Shown here: piece by piece, positions 16,310-24,191 of the stretch | Layout of the letters: the number at the start of each line of letters is the position of its first letter | Position numbering within the stretch: position 1 is the stretch's first letter | Source of the DNA: Rhodospirillaceae bacterium | GTDB taxonomy: Bacteria; Pseudomonadota; Alphaproteobacteria; Rhodospirillales; Rhodospirillaceae | Length of the DNA stretch: 48,382 nt | Reading direction: 5' to 3' | Assembly: GCA_947476925.1 (NCBI GenBank) | Contig: CANJSF010000025.1 | Span: 1-48,382, forward strand | Notes under the pieces: generated by a model | The model's database searches: none | What the model was told of the DNA's origin: nothing | What the model saw: only the letters and a program-made list of their open reading frames with translations | Translations under genes and position numbers: made by a program

Positions 16310-17665
16310 ATGCGCGCACGAATTTTAGCCTTGGCCATAGTCGTCGGGGGCATGGCTGCTCCGGCGCTTCAAGCCGCAACACTTGCCATTGAACATGTCA
16401 CACTGATCGATGGGACGGGCCGTGCGCCGATCTCTGACGCAACTGTGGTCATCGACAAAAATCGCATCGTTGCGGTTGGTGACCGCACGACGCGCATCCC
16501 CAGAAGCGCGCGACGGGTCGACGGTGCGGGAAAGTTTTTGATCCCCGGCATGATGGACTTGCATCTCCACCTCATTGGGGGCGGCGCTTGGAAAGATTCG
16601 AGTGCGCAATCGGGCAAACCATTGGACTTCGACCTTGGGCTGCAAGCGCTTCAAGGGTACCTCTACTATGGCTTCACGACGATCTACGACGCGGGCAATA
16701 ACCCTGAGTTCATTCTGACGCTGCGCGACCAAGAGCGGGCGGGAAAAATCATATCGCCGCGCATTTTCGCCACCGGCCAATTACTTTCCTATCCTGGGAG
16801 TTGGAGTGTTGGCTACGCGGGCATCGGTGTTCGCGACTGGCCGGAAACAACGAAAGATCTGGACCTTCAGATCTCGCGGCATCCCGACATTCAAAAACTC
16901 ACGTACGAACGTTTCGGCGTTGGGCCGAACCCGCTAATCAAATCACTGCCCAAGGAATTGATGGCGCAGATGATCACCTATCTTCATGCGCGCGGTATTC
17001 GCACGACAGTGCATATCTCGAATGAAACGATGGCGCGTGATGCCATTGAAGCGGGGACGGATACGTTGGCGCACGCCCCGGGAGTCGGGGTTATCACCCA
17101 AGACTTTGCCGATATGGTGGCGAAGAAGAAAATTCCAATTCAAACGACGCTTTCGGTTTTTGACGAAATCTCGCAGATGGACAGCGGCGTCGATTTTCTG
17201 AAGACGCCCGAGTACGCGGCGACGGTGGACTCCGCCGAGATTCCTGCACGAGAAAAATCGCGTAATCGTTATGTTAAATTGGGCTGGCCGGCGTGGTTCA
17301 CGACGATTTTACCCTATGCCAAGCGCAACCTTAAAATGATCCACGACGCTGGCGGCATTCTGGCGCTGGCGACCGACCGAACGTTTGCGCCCACGGCTCA
17401 TCGTGAACTCGAATTGGTCGTTGACGCTGGAATTTCAACGCTCGATACGATCCGAATTGCGACATTGAACGCTGCGATTTTTCTCGACCGCGACAAAGAC
17501 TTAGGCTCGGTTGAAGTCGGCAAGTTGGCGGATTTGGTGTTGCTGGGGGCCGATCCCATCAGCGACATCAAAAACGTTCGCAATGTCGAAATGGTGATCA
17601 AAGACGGCAAAATAATTGATCGCAGTAAGCTCAACTTGCCGATCAACCACAAGAAGGGCGGTTAA
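16310..17665 (+). CDS. Secreted metal-dependent amidohydrolase
   Basis: 451 residues. Signal peptide at about 1-22 (ending LQAATL). The amidohydrolase-superfamily barrel carries the expected metal ligands: H85 and H87 (DLHLHL), candidate carbamylated lysine K196 (IQKLTYE), H235 (TVHISN), H255 (LAHAPG) and D356 (ATDRTF). The small beta-sandwich domain closes at the C-terminus (GKLADLVLLGADPISDIKN). It resembles periplasmic imidazolonepropionase-like or Xaa-Pro dipeptidase-like hydrolases; the substrate is unknown. A GGGGGG ribosome site lies ahead of ATG 16310, and TAGAAT some 35 bases upstream could be a -10 box. Confidence 0.9.
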   Translation: MRARILALAIVVGGMAAPALQAATLAIEHVTLIDGTGRAPISDATVVIDKNRIVAVGDRTTRIPRSARRVDGAGKFLIPGMMDLHLHLIGGGAWKDSSAQSGKPLDFDLGLQALQGYLYYGFTTIYDAGNNPEFILTLRDQERAGKIISPRIFATGQLLSYPGSWSVGYAGIGVRDWPETTKDLDLQISRHPDIQKLTYERFGVGPNPLIKSLPKELMAQMITYLHARGIRTTVHISNETMARDAIEAGTDTLAHAPGVGVITQDFADMVAKKKIPIQTTLSVFDEISQMDSGVDFLKTPEYAATVDSAEIPAREKSRNRYVKLGWPAWFTTILPYAKRNLKMIHDAGGILALATDRTFAPTAHRELELVVDAGISTLDTIRIATLNAAIFLDRDKDLGSVEVGKLADLVLLGADPISDIKNVRNVEMVIKDGKIIDRSKLNLPINHKKGG

Positions 17666-17718
17666 GCGCCGCCCAGCGGTTTTGCGGCGGTTGCTGGTAT
17701 GGGCTCGCGGCGGTGAAG

Positions 17719-18618
17719 CTATTGAGCATCCCAACGCCGCGCCGCATCGCGTACACGCTGCTCGGGGTCGTCGCGCAAGCGCTGCCAATCTTCCATTGCG
17801 GTTCGTTCTTGCCGCGCCACGGTTTCGCGCACTTTGGCACTGGGGTCGCGCGATAGCTTGGCGAAATCTTCGTCGGGCAATTTTTTTGTCCACACCACGT
17901 TGGATCGAACATCCTCGTCTGGGTCTGCGGCAAGTCGTGACAGCACCGCGATGGGAAGTTCGCGGTTGAACGACAGCATATAGCGAACCTGTTGATCGGA
18001 ATCTTGCGCCAGCTTTTCGGCGATCTCGGGGCCGATCTTGTCGTTGCGGGCCACGGCGCGCCGCAAGTAGGAGTCGGTCGCGGTCGCATACTCGGCAAGT
18101 AACTCAGGCGGACATAACGGGTTGCTCAAAAATGTTCCTTGTTCGGATTTTGTAGCTGTTCCACTGCGAATTTTTTGCGTCAATCCAGCAACGTCTTGCA
18201 TCGACAACGTCGTGCTGCGGGCATGGCGTTCAAGTGCTGCCTCGCGATTACTTGAAATGTCATTGCCCAGAAAAAACACCAGCACCACTGCCAACACCGC
18301 GGGCGTGCCCCAGCGTTGCGCCAAGGGACCGGGCGTGTTGCGCGCTGTATTGAAGGTGCGGCCCAGCGCATTAGCCAATAGCGCAAACAAAATGGCTTTG
18401 GCCGGAACAAATCCCAGCGTGATGGAGGCCGCCGTCCACGAGCCCTGCGCTATCAGGTCATTGTAAACGACGTTGCCGGTGCCGATCACCCACGCGATCA
18501 TCGCCATGGACATTGCTAACGGCAGTGCCGCGCGGTTGGCCGCGCCTTTCCAGGGCCGTGTCACCAGCCCAACCACCACCACCACGGCGGCGATCCATCC
18601 GAACACGATGAAACTCAT
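17719..18618 (-). CDS. Membrane protein with C-terminal LRV/HEAT-like repeats
   Basis: 299 residues from ATG 18618 (MSFIVFGWIAAVVVVVG), with GAGG nine bases ahead; longer starts exist at 18627 and 18663. About four membrane helices occupy residues 1-130. The cytosolic C-terminal half (about 155-298) has repeated units of roughly 24 residues with the pattern (P)xxxLxxLAxDxDxxVRxxVA, for example LPIAVLSRLAADPDEDVRSNVVW, LPDEDFAKLSRDPSAKVRETVA and MEDWQRLRDDPEQRVRDAA. These resemble the leucine-rich-repeat variant (LRV) family, usually a protein-interaction scaffold. Specific function unknown. No operon partner. Confidence 0.75.
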   Translation of the reverse strand: MSFIVFGWIAAVVVVVGLVTRPWKGAANRAALPLAMSMAMIAWVIGTGNVVYNDLIAQGSWTAASITLGFVPAKAILFALLANALGRTFNTARNTPGPLAQRWGTPAVLAVVLVFFLGNDISSNREAALERHARSTTLSMQDVAGLTQKIRSGTATKSEQGTFLSNPLCPPELLAEYATATDSYLRRAVARNDKIGPEIAEKLAQDSDQQVRYMLSFNRELPIAVLSRLAADPDEDVRSNVVWTKKLPDEDFAKLSRDPSAKVRETVARQERTAMEDWQRLRDDPEQRVRDAARRWDAQ

Positions 18619-18724
18619 GGGGTTCATCCTCAGAAATACGGCGCTTAGCTTAAACCAAAACACTTGCTTCGGCGTGCCGAATAAACCAGCCTTCGCCTAT
18701 TAATATGGATCAGGGGGTCACGCC

Positions 18725-19564
18725 ATGAACACAGGCTCAACACTCACCCGGCGCGGTGTGCTGGCGGCATCGGTTTTGGCAGCGGCAAGTGTGCCCGCGC
18801 TTGTGCATGCGGCCCCGTTGAAAGTGGCGGATCGTAAAAACCTCATGGCCACCTACGCTCGCATGCGGGGCGCAAAGAACGATGGCCTGGCCCTGTGGTG
18901 GTACACCGGCACCGTGTGGGGCAAGCCGGTTGATGACGTCGCCGTACCCATGTTTTTGGTGCAGGGGCTGACGTTCAACCGTTTGGTTATGAAACCCGAC
19001 GGCACCATCGAGCAGGCGCTGACAGGGCGTGGTTGGTACGCCGATCCCAAAACCGGCAAGCCGCTGGAGAAATGGAAAAACCCCTACACCGGCGAACAAG
19101 TGGTTCCGCCGCATATTAAATCGCTGCAAAAGCAAACCATTCGCGCCGACGGCACGTTGCCATCGGGCGACCGCGAGCGATTGGATATTTTTTCAGGCGG
19201 TCTGGGCAGCCCCATCATTAATGGCGATACAATTTGGATGACCGAGAACTTTGTCGCCAAAAGCAAACCTGACGAAACCCGCAACGGCGCGGTGAACACA
19301 ACGTCGTCGTTGTCGACATTCACCGCGAAAGTGGCCGACGTTGAAAACGACGAGGCTGATTTCGTGCCCTGCTATTTAAACTATCAAAGCCTCGGCTCGT
19401 GGCCTGTGTGGATGAAAATGGATGGCGTCGACAAAGCCCGCGGCGGGTCGTTGTCGTGGCAAACGCGCGGCCACAAGGTGCGTGGCCCCGAAGCAGCTTC
19501 GGCCGACTTACGCGCGTGGATCGAAGAACGCCGAAACGGATTCTTGGCAAATCCGGGGATTTGA
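18725..19564 (+). CDS. Tat-exported DUF1838 family protein
   Basis: 279 residues. Twin-arginine leader at 1-30 (LTRRGVLAASVLAAASVPALVHA). The body matches the DUF1838 family as I recall it: a conserved start about a 'trip' of the substrate past WWYTGTVWGKPV, then MFLVQGLTFNRLV, the GWYADPKTGKPLEKWKNPYTGE block, and the ending SLSWQTRGHKVRG. The family is found mainly in aromatic- or steroid-degrading proteobacteria, and its function is unknown to me. A good ribosome site (AGGGGG) precedes ATG 18725. It is divergent from the LRV membrane protein and convergent with the methyltransferase; 19565-19748 holds no clear feature. Confidence 0.85.
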   Translation: MNTGSTLTRRGVLAASVLAAASVPALVHAAPLKVADRKNLMATYARMRGAKNDGLALWWYTGTVWGKPVDDVAVPMFLVQGLTFNRLVMKPDGTIEQALTGRGWYADPKTGKPLEKWKNPYTGEQVVPPHIKSLQKQTIRADGTLPSGDRERLDIFSGGLGSPIINGDTIWMTENFVAKSKPDETRNGAVNTTSSLSTFTAKVADVENDEADFVPCYLNYQSLGSWPVWMKMDGVDKARGGSLSWQTRGHKVRGPEAASADLRAWIEERRNGFLANPGI

Positions 19565-19748
19565 GGGGAGTTTTTAGGTTGAGCCTGAATGTAACTTCCA
19601 CTAACGGCAAAACACCTAAGAGAATCTCATAACATTACTGAAGCTATTGACGTTGAAGTTCGCGGCCCAGACCCGGCAGGCGTCATGCTAAGGGCGCTGT
19701 AACCCGAGCGTGCCTGTGAGATCAGAACCTACGCCAACTCACTCATCA

Positions 19749-20534
19749 TCACTGCACACGCCCCTTGGCCGCATGAGCCCGCGCGCTGAGTGTGATTTGG
19801 CCATTCGCGCTGGCGGGCAATTTGGCAACCATGCGCGCTTTCAGATCCGCGTGGACATCGGGGGTCATGGTGTCGACCTTGGTGCCGACACTGGGCGCCC
19901 CACGAATGGTCGTCCAATAGTCGTCGAAGTCGACATACGTGCGTTGCACCGTGATCACTGTGGTTTCAACGTCGCTCAAGCCAGCGTTCACCCACAAATC
20001 GCGCATGACATCTATTCGCGATGCGTCGGGGCTTGGCGGCGTGGGCACGCCCATGCCCATGGCGCGCATTTCAGACAGCAACGCATCGTAGGGAAATCCG
20101 CCATCGGGGAAGTCCCAGGCATATGCGGTGACCAGCCCGCCGGGGCGCACCACGCGCGCCATTTCGGCGACACCTTTAGCAGGCACGGGAACAAAGAAAA
20201 TCACCAGCGGCATCACCGCTGCGTCAAATGAGTTGTCGGGGAACGACAGCGCCATGGCATCGCCGAGATCATACTGCGCGGCTTGCGTGCCTGGGCGCGT
20301 GCGCGCAAAACGAAGTTGCCCTTCAGAGGGATCAATGCCGTGTACTGCTGCGGGCGCACATTGCTGAACAATCTTTTCCGTAAACGCGCCGTTGCCGCAG
20401 CCCACATCCAGCCACCGCATGCCGGTTAGCGGCGCAAGCCAAGTGAGAAACTTGTCTCCGACCAACTGGCTCCACTTGCCCATGTAGCGTTCATAGGTTT
20501 CGCCGTTCTCAAAGCGGATCGTTTGGTCGGACAT
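19749..20534 (-). CDS. Class I SAM-dependent methyltransferase
   Basis: 261 residues. Rossmann-type methyltransferase of the UbiE/Methyltransf_11 type: motif I MRWLDVGCGNGAFTEKI at about 38-55, motif II acidic residue in AVHGIDPSEGQL, motif III region FDAAVMPLVIFFVP, and the post-motif GVAEMARVVRPGGLVTAYAWD. The acceptor substrate cannot be told. AGGAAAACG precedes ATG 20534. A perfect 15-bp palindrome (20556-20570) lies just ahead of the start and may be an operator. Transcribed alone. Confidence 0.88.
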   Translation of the reverse strand: MSDQTIRFENGETYERYMGKWSQLVGDKFLTWLAPLTGMRWLDVGCGNGAFTEKIVQQCAPAAVHGIDPSEGQLRFARTRPGTQAAQYDLGDAMALSFPDNSFDAAVMPLVIFFVPVPAKGVAEMARVVRPGGLVTAYAWDFPDGGFPYDALLSEMRAMGMGVPTPPSPDASRIDVMRDLWVNAGLSDVETTVITVQRTYVDFDDYWTTIRGAPSVGTKVDTMTPDVHADLKARMVAKLPASANGQITLSARAHAAKGRVQ

Positions 20535-20555
20535 CGTTTTCCTGTCACGTCGCTG

Positions 20556-20570
20556 ATACCGCAGCGGTAT
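20556..20570. promoter_or_regulatory. 15-bp palindrome ahead of the methyltransferase gene
   Basis: ATACCGC-A-GCGGTAT, perfect symmetry around one central base, 22 bases upstream of the methyltransferase start. A further half-site-like CGGTAT lies at 20580-20585. The layout suits a TetR- or GntR-type repressor site; the regulator is not identified. Confidence 0.5.
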
Positions 20571-20582
20571 ACACCGCCTCGG

Positions 20583-20615
20583 TATGCTTGTTAATTCATG
20601 ACATTAACAAGCATA
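20583..20615. other. 13-bp stem hairpin between genes
   Basis: TATGCTTGTTAAT (20583-20595) and ATTAACAAGCATA (20603-20615) are perfectly complementary around a 7-base loop. It lies 22 bases after the stop of the GGDEF/EAL-like gene on the minus strand, but has no U-run. It could be a Rho-dependent 3' end, an RNA-stability hairpin or a protein site. Confidence 0.5.
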
Positions 20616-20636
20616 ACAAGCCTGCGGACCAGCGCT

Positions 20637-22031
20637 TCACCCGCCGCGGATGATGTCCTGCTTGTAGGCCACGGTGATGCGGTCGGGCAGGTGGCGCATA
20701 TCGTCGGCTAGGCCCGTGCCTGAAATCTCATCAAGGCCTGCATGAATGGCCATGGCGGCTAGTGCGCGACTGCGCAAGCCCATCACATAGCTGCGGCGCG
20801 CACCGGCCCTGCGGCGAAACGCGGCCAGCGCTTGGCCTTGCTCGGCGTCTGACATATGCGCGTCGGCATGGGCCTCAACGCCGACTGAAATGTGGTCTAA
20901 GGCCAGCACGGCATCGCTGAGGCTTTCCAGGTCCATCAAGAACGCCACGTCCTTGACGCGCCCACGAAACAACTCGCGCACGTCAATCATGGTTTGTACG
21001 TTTGCGGTGGGCGGGATGTTCACCAACTCAATGCGCATATGCATCAGCCGCTCTTTTTGCGGCAGCGCGGCCAGCGCGCGCATAAACACCGCGCCAAGTT
21101 TGCGCGTCATCACCGCAAACGGCACCGGCAACACAAACGTCGCGCGGTGGCCTTTTTGGGTCATGGCCGTGAAATCACCAAAGGCGGCCTTGGCCAAGTC
21201 GATGATCGTGGCATCGTTCAGCATGGCTTGAACATCAGCCGGCGCATTGGGTCCAAACACCGGCTCGCCCGTATCAGTGAACGCGCGCATGACAAACGTG
21301 GCAAAGCTTTCAGTCTCGGCGACCCACTGTGGGCGATAAACAACTGTGAGCCGAGGAAACAATGAGGCTTGCGCAAACGATGCCGTGGTGGCGAAGGCGC
21401 GTTGTTTGGCTGCGGCGGCGGCTTTGTTTTTATCCAACTCACTGCTGGCGCGCCGTGCGTCTTTCGATGCCAGCACAATGCGCGTGCGCTTCACGGCGGC
21501 TCGCATGGCGGCGGTGTTGAACGAGCCATCGGCATTCATCGCCGTGCTTAAATCAACCTTCGCAGTTTGCGGTAGCGGTGGTTCCTTTTCCTCGAACCGC
21601 TCGCCCACCAGCTTTTCGCCGAGCACGCGTGCAATCTCGTCGGCGCGCTGTTCGGCTTCGGCCTCGGACAGTGACGGCATCAGCAGCAGCCAGGTATCTT
21701 CGTCTTGCCGGATGAACGTATTGCCCTTGCCGATCATGCGACCGATGGTGGTCTCGGTGATCAACATTACGCGGGCTTGATAACGCTCCCAGCCATCGCC
21801 CAATTCCGAGCGCAGATGAGCCAACGTCAGCACTTGCACGCGACCGCTGGCTTTCGTTTGCGTTTCGGTGACCAGTTTCCCCAGCGTCAGGTCGATGTCG
21901 GCATCCCACATCGTGGGGCGCACATCGTCGGCACTGACGGCAAAGCTGTCGGTGGTGTTGGGGTCGTGGGCTTGAGTAGCGTCACGTCGCCATATGGCGA
22001 GTTTGGAAACCCAATCGGCGAGGTTCGCCAT
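20637..22031 (-). CDS. Probable degenerate GGDEF-EAL protein
   Basis: 464 residues with no signal or membrane helix. Residues about 75-145 (VMLITETTIGRMIGKGNTFIRQDEDTWLLLMP, then SLSEAEAEQRADEIARVL) follow the GGDEF-domain pattern around the active loop, but GGDEF is replaced by DEDTW. The C-terminal part has an EAL-like layout: LTVVYRPQWVAETESFATFVMRAF resembles the start of EAL domains, and MRIELVNIPP plus VAFLMDLESL lie where the ExTE and DDFG blocks would be. The catalytic EAL and DDFG residues are not evident. If so, it is a non-enzymatic c-di-GMP-type sensor or scaffold; the relation is my inference from pattern only. It starts 22 bases after DUF1045 and is probably co-transcribed with it and dusA. 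Confidence 0.6.
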   Translation of the reverse strand: MANLADWVSKLAIWRRDATQAHDPNTTDSFAVSADDVRPTMWDADIDLTLGKLVTETQTKASGRVQVLTLAHLRSELGDGWERYQARVMLITETTIGRMIGKGNTFIRQDEDTWLLLMPSLSEAEAEQRADEIARVLGEKLVGERFEEKEPPLPQTAKVDLSTAMNADGSFNTAAMRAAVKRTRIVLASKDARRASSELDKNKAAAAAKQRAFATTASFAQASLFPRLTVVYRPQWVAETESFATFVMRAFTDTGEPVFGPNAPADVQAMLNDATIIDLAKAAFGDFTAMTQKGHRATFVLPVPFAVMTRKLGAVFMRALAALPQKERLMHMRIELVNIPPTANVQTMIDVRELFRGRVKDVAFLMDLESLSDAVLALDHISVGVEAHADAHMSDAEQGQALAAFRRRAGARRSYVMGLRSRALAAMAIHAGLDEISGTGLADDMRHLPDRITVAYKQDIIRGG

Positions 22032-22053
22032 GGCGCTTGATGAGACCCGACGA

Positions 22054-22761
22054 CTACGTCACGCGGCCAAAGGGAATGCGTTCTAACAGCATCATTGGCT
22101 GATCACGCTCGACTTGGTGGAACACCGACAAATCGCGCACGACAATCGGCTTATTGATGACGTCGCCCGCCATGGCTTGCACAGCCTTTAACATCGCGTT
22201 GCGTTCGCTGTTGTCGTCGATGCGGTCGGTGATGGAAACGTGAAAACGGAACTCTTCCATCACGTAAGGATAGCCCCAATGCTCAAGCATTTGGGTTTGG
22301 TGAACCGTCAGTTTGTTGCGCATGTAGTGCGCCACCATTTCTGGGCTGAGCGGGACACGGAAGGCTTCGAACACGCGCACGCATTTCGCGGCTAAGTCTT
22401 CGAGCGCGACAGATGATGTTACAGGGGTCAGCGCAATGAACTTGCCAATGATCGCCAGCTCTAAGGGCGGCAGTTCCAAGGGCGAAAGGCTTTTGGCGAA
22501 AATGCGTGCCGCAGCCAAAAAGGCATCAAGCGAAGATGCCGGATTTAATTCAAACGGCGGTTTGAGGGTGCCATGAAACCCATAGCGCCAGGTGGCCTCA
22601 GTCAGCGCGCTCACACGGTCGGGCGAGACGCCGCTTACAGCAGGCACCATGCTACGTGTTTTCGTCGGCGCGGCATCGTCGCGCCCCAGCCAACGATGAC
22701 CAAAGGCGTCAAGCGGGCTGCCGGGCTCGGGCGAAAAATAGACTGCGTACCGCTTCGCCAT
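22054..22761 (-). CDS. DUF1045 family protein, 2H-phosphoesterase-like
   Basis: 235 residues. Two H-x-[ST] motifs typical of the 2H phosphoesterase fold are present, HGTL (YGFHGTLKPPF, near 73-76) and HVSI (FRFHVSI, near 175-178). The opening RYAVYFSPEPGSPLDAFGHRWLGRD is characteristic of DUF1045, often annotated 'putative phosphonate metabolism protein' because members accompany phn genes. No phn gene is in this window; here it sits 54 bases after dusA. It may act on cyclic or ester phosphates. A strong GGGGGAGG site precedes ATG 22761. Confidence 0.88.
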   Translation of the reverse strand: MAKRYAVYFSPEPGSPLDAFGHRWLGRDDAAPTKTRSMVPAVSGVSPDRVSALTEATWRYGFHGTLKPPFELNPASSLDAFLAAARIFAKSLSPLELPPLELAIIGKFIALTPVTSSVALEDLAAKCVRVFEAFRVPLSPEMVAHYMRNKLTVHQTQMLEHWGYPYVMEEFRFHVSITDRIDDNSERNAMLKAVQAMAGDVINKPIVVRDLSVFHQVERDQPMMLLERIPFGRVT

Positions 22762-22815
22762 TGCTGGCGGCCTCCCCCATCAATTTAAGCCGAAATATCC
22801 TTAAGCGGCATAAGC

Positions 22816-23859
22816 TTAGGCCGCAAGTGGTTGACGTTTACTTACCACACCATCGGTTTCATTGCGCGCCAGAAGTTCGCGAATTGCATCAAGGGCATCG
22901 TTGGGGGTGGGCATGGTGTTCACCCCCGACAAGGCCCTTCGCCAAGCGCGCGCACCGGGCCGGCTGTTAAACAACCCCATGGCGTGGCGGGTGACGGCGT
23001 GAAGCCGCGTGCCCGATGCCACTTCGCGCTCGGCATAGGCAAGGTAAGCCAGCGCAATTTCAGTTTCGCTCGGCGTGGCGTGGGCGTCGCCAAAGATGAG
23101 GTGATCGGCCTGGGCCAGCAGCGCATAGGGCGCGTCATACGCCGCCCGGCCAACCATAACGCCATCAGCTTCGGCCAAATGCGCCGGTATGTCGCCCAGC
23201 GTTTTCACGCCACCATTCAGGATAACGGTTAACGCCGGCATCTCGCGCTTCAATTTGTAAGCCCGCTCGTATTTCAACGGCGGAATCTCGCGATTTTCCT
23301 TGGGGCTCAGGCCCGCCAAAATTGCTTTGCGCGCATGGATAATAAAAGTATCGCAACCGGCCGCCGCAACCACACCCACGAAGTCATCCAAGAAGGCATC
23401 GCTATCGTGGTGATCAATACCGATGCGGGTTTTGACGGTGACGGGAATGACGCTGCCAATGGCGTCGCGAATAGAACGCACGCACGCCGCCACCAGTTGC
23501 GGCTCGGCCATAAGGCAAGCGCCGAACTTGCCGGTGGTCACGCGGTCGCTGGGGCAGCCGATGTTGAGGTTGATCTCATCAAATCCCGCCTTGGTGCCCA
23601 TTAACGCCGCCTCAGCCATCAGCGCCGGGTCCGAACCACCGAGTTGCAGGGCCACGGGGTGCTCGTCGACATGGTGGGCTAAAAACCGCATGGGGTCGCG
23701 CCCCGCGCGGGCCGAATGAACCAACGCGTTGGCGGTGACCATCTCGGTGTAAAGCCGGGTATGGCGACTGATCAGACGCACCAAGTACCGGAAGTGCCGG
23801 TCGGTGCATTCCATCATCGGCGCTACGGATAGCCGCATGCTGTTCAGGGCAGGGGTCAT
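22816..23859 (-). CDS. dusA: tRNA-dihydrouridine synthase A
   Basis: 347 residues. FMN-dependent reductase that makes dihydrouridine in the tRNA D-loop. Signatures: LSVAPMMECTDRHFRYLVR at 10-28, catalytic C102 in INLNIGCPSDRV, GACLMAEP, TVKTRIGIDHHDS, FIIHARKA and LNGGVKTLGD. Length and motifs fit DusA, including the DusA-type PPLKYERAYKL. Start ATG 23859 (MTPALNSMRLSVAP) is chosen because upstream in-frame starts add residues without homology; AAGG lies just ahead. First gene of dusA-DUF1045-GGDEF/EAL-like. It is divergent from the SOS-type peptide gene. Confidence 0.95.
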   Translation of the reverse strand: MTPALNSMRLSVAPMMECTDRHFRYLVRLISRHTRLYTEMVTANALVHSARAGRDPMRFLAHHVDEHPVALQLGGSDPALMAEAALMGTKAGFDEINLNIGCPSDRVTTGKFGACLMAEPQLVAACVRSIRDAIGSVIPVTVKTRIGIDHHDSDAFLDDFVGVVAAAGCDTFIIHARKAILAGLSPKENREIPPLKYERAYKLKREMPALTVILNGGVKTLGDIPAHLAEADGVMVGRAAYDAPYALLAQADHLIFGDAHATPSETEIALAYLAYAEREVASGTRLHAVTRHAMGLFNSRPGARAWRRALSGVNTMPTPNDALDAIRELLARNETDGVVSKRQPLAA

Positions 23860-23975
23860 GCCCTTGGACTGACAGGCCAGGGTCATTTTTGCAAATGCGA
23901 TTTTGGGTCGCAGCCGCTGAAATACCACCAAAATGGCTCAAATCCGCCACAGATGAGGGGTGTAATTTGAGCCGC

Positions 23976-24006
23976 TTGACACGATGTTCCTGTTATGTTC
24001 TATATT
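23976..24006 (+). promoter_or_regulatory. Promoter of the SOS-type membrane peptide
   Basis: TTGACA at 23976-23981 is a perfect -35 box. The -10 is TATATT at 24001-24006 (spacing 19) or TCTATA at 23999-24004 (spacing 17). A LexA box fills the spacer and a second one lies just behind the expected start point. Confidence 0.7.
23986..24000 (+). promoter_or_regulatory. LexA (SOS) box 1
   Basis: GTTC-CTGTTAT-GTTC, exactly the GTTC-N7-GTTC direct repeat recognised by LexA in alphaproteobacteria such as Caulobacter. It lies between the -35 and -10 boxes, where bound LexA would block RNA polymerase. Confidence 0.82.
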
Positions 24007-24016
24007 GGCCCAACAA

Positions 24017-24031
24017 GAACAAACAACGAAC
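24017..24031 (-). promoter_or_regulatory. LexA (SOS) box 2
   Basis: GAAC-AAACAAC-GAAC, the same GTTC-N7-GTTC motif on the other strand. It is 31 bases, close to three helical turns, from box 1, and lies just downstream of the expected transcription start. Two exact boxes in one promoter suggest tight repression until DNA damage. Confidence 0.8.
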
Positions 24032-24054
24032 ATTGACACAAGGTAGTGCTTGCC

Positions 24055-24162
24055 ATGAATCAGATCGACGCGATGACCTACCTCAAAGAAGCCTCAGCTT
24101 TGTTGGGCCTTTTGCTGATTGTTTATCTGTGGTCGCTGGTCGCCATGGCGCTGCAAGTTTGA
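24055..24162 (+). CDS. SOS-regulated 35-residue membrane peptide, candidate division inhibitor
   Basis: Short open frame MNQIDAMTYLKEAS followed by one strongly hydrophobic helix at about 13-34 (LLGLLLIVYLWSLVAMALQ) and a stop. Predicted to be a single-pass inner-membrane peptide with a short charged N-terminus. It follows a TTGACA promoter with two perfect LexA boxes, so it should be induced by DNA damage. SidA of Caulobacter is known: a 29-residue LexA-controlled inner-membrane peptide that stops division through the FtsW/FtsN divisome. By size, topology and control this is a plausible functional counterpart; I see no sequence identity I could claim. The ribosome site is weak (AAGG eleven bases ahead of ATG 24055). 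Alone on its strand, divergent from dusA. Confidence 0.72.
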   Translation: MNQIDAMTYLKEASALLGLLLIVYLWSLVAMALQV

Positions 24163-24191
24163 AGATTTAGTCCTGGAGAGGACAACGGCGA

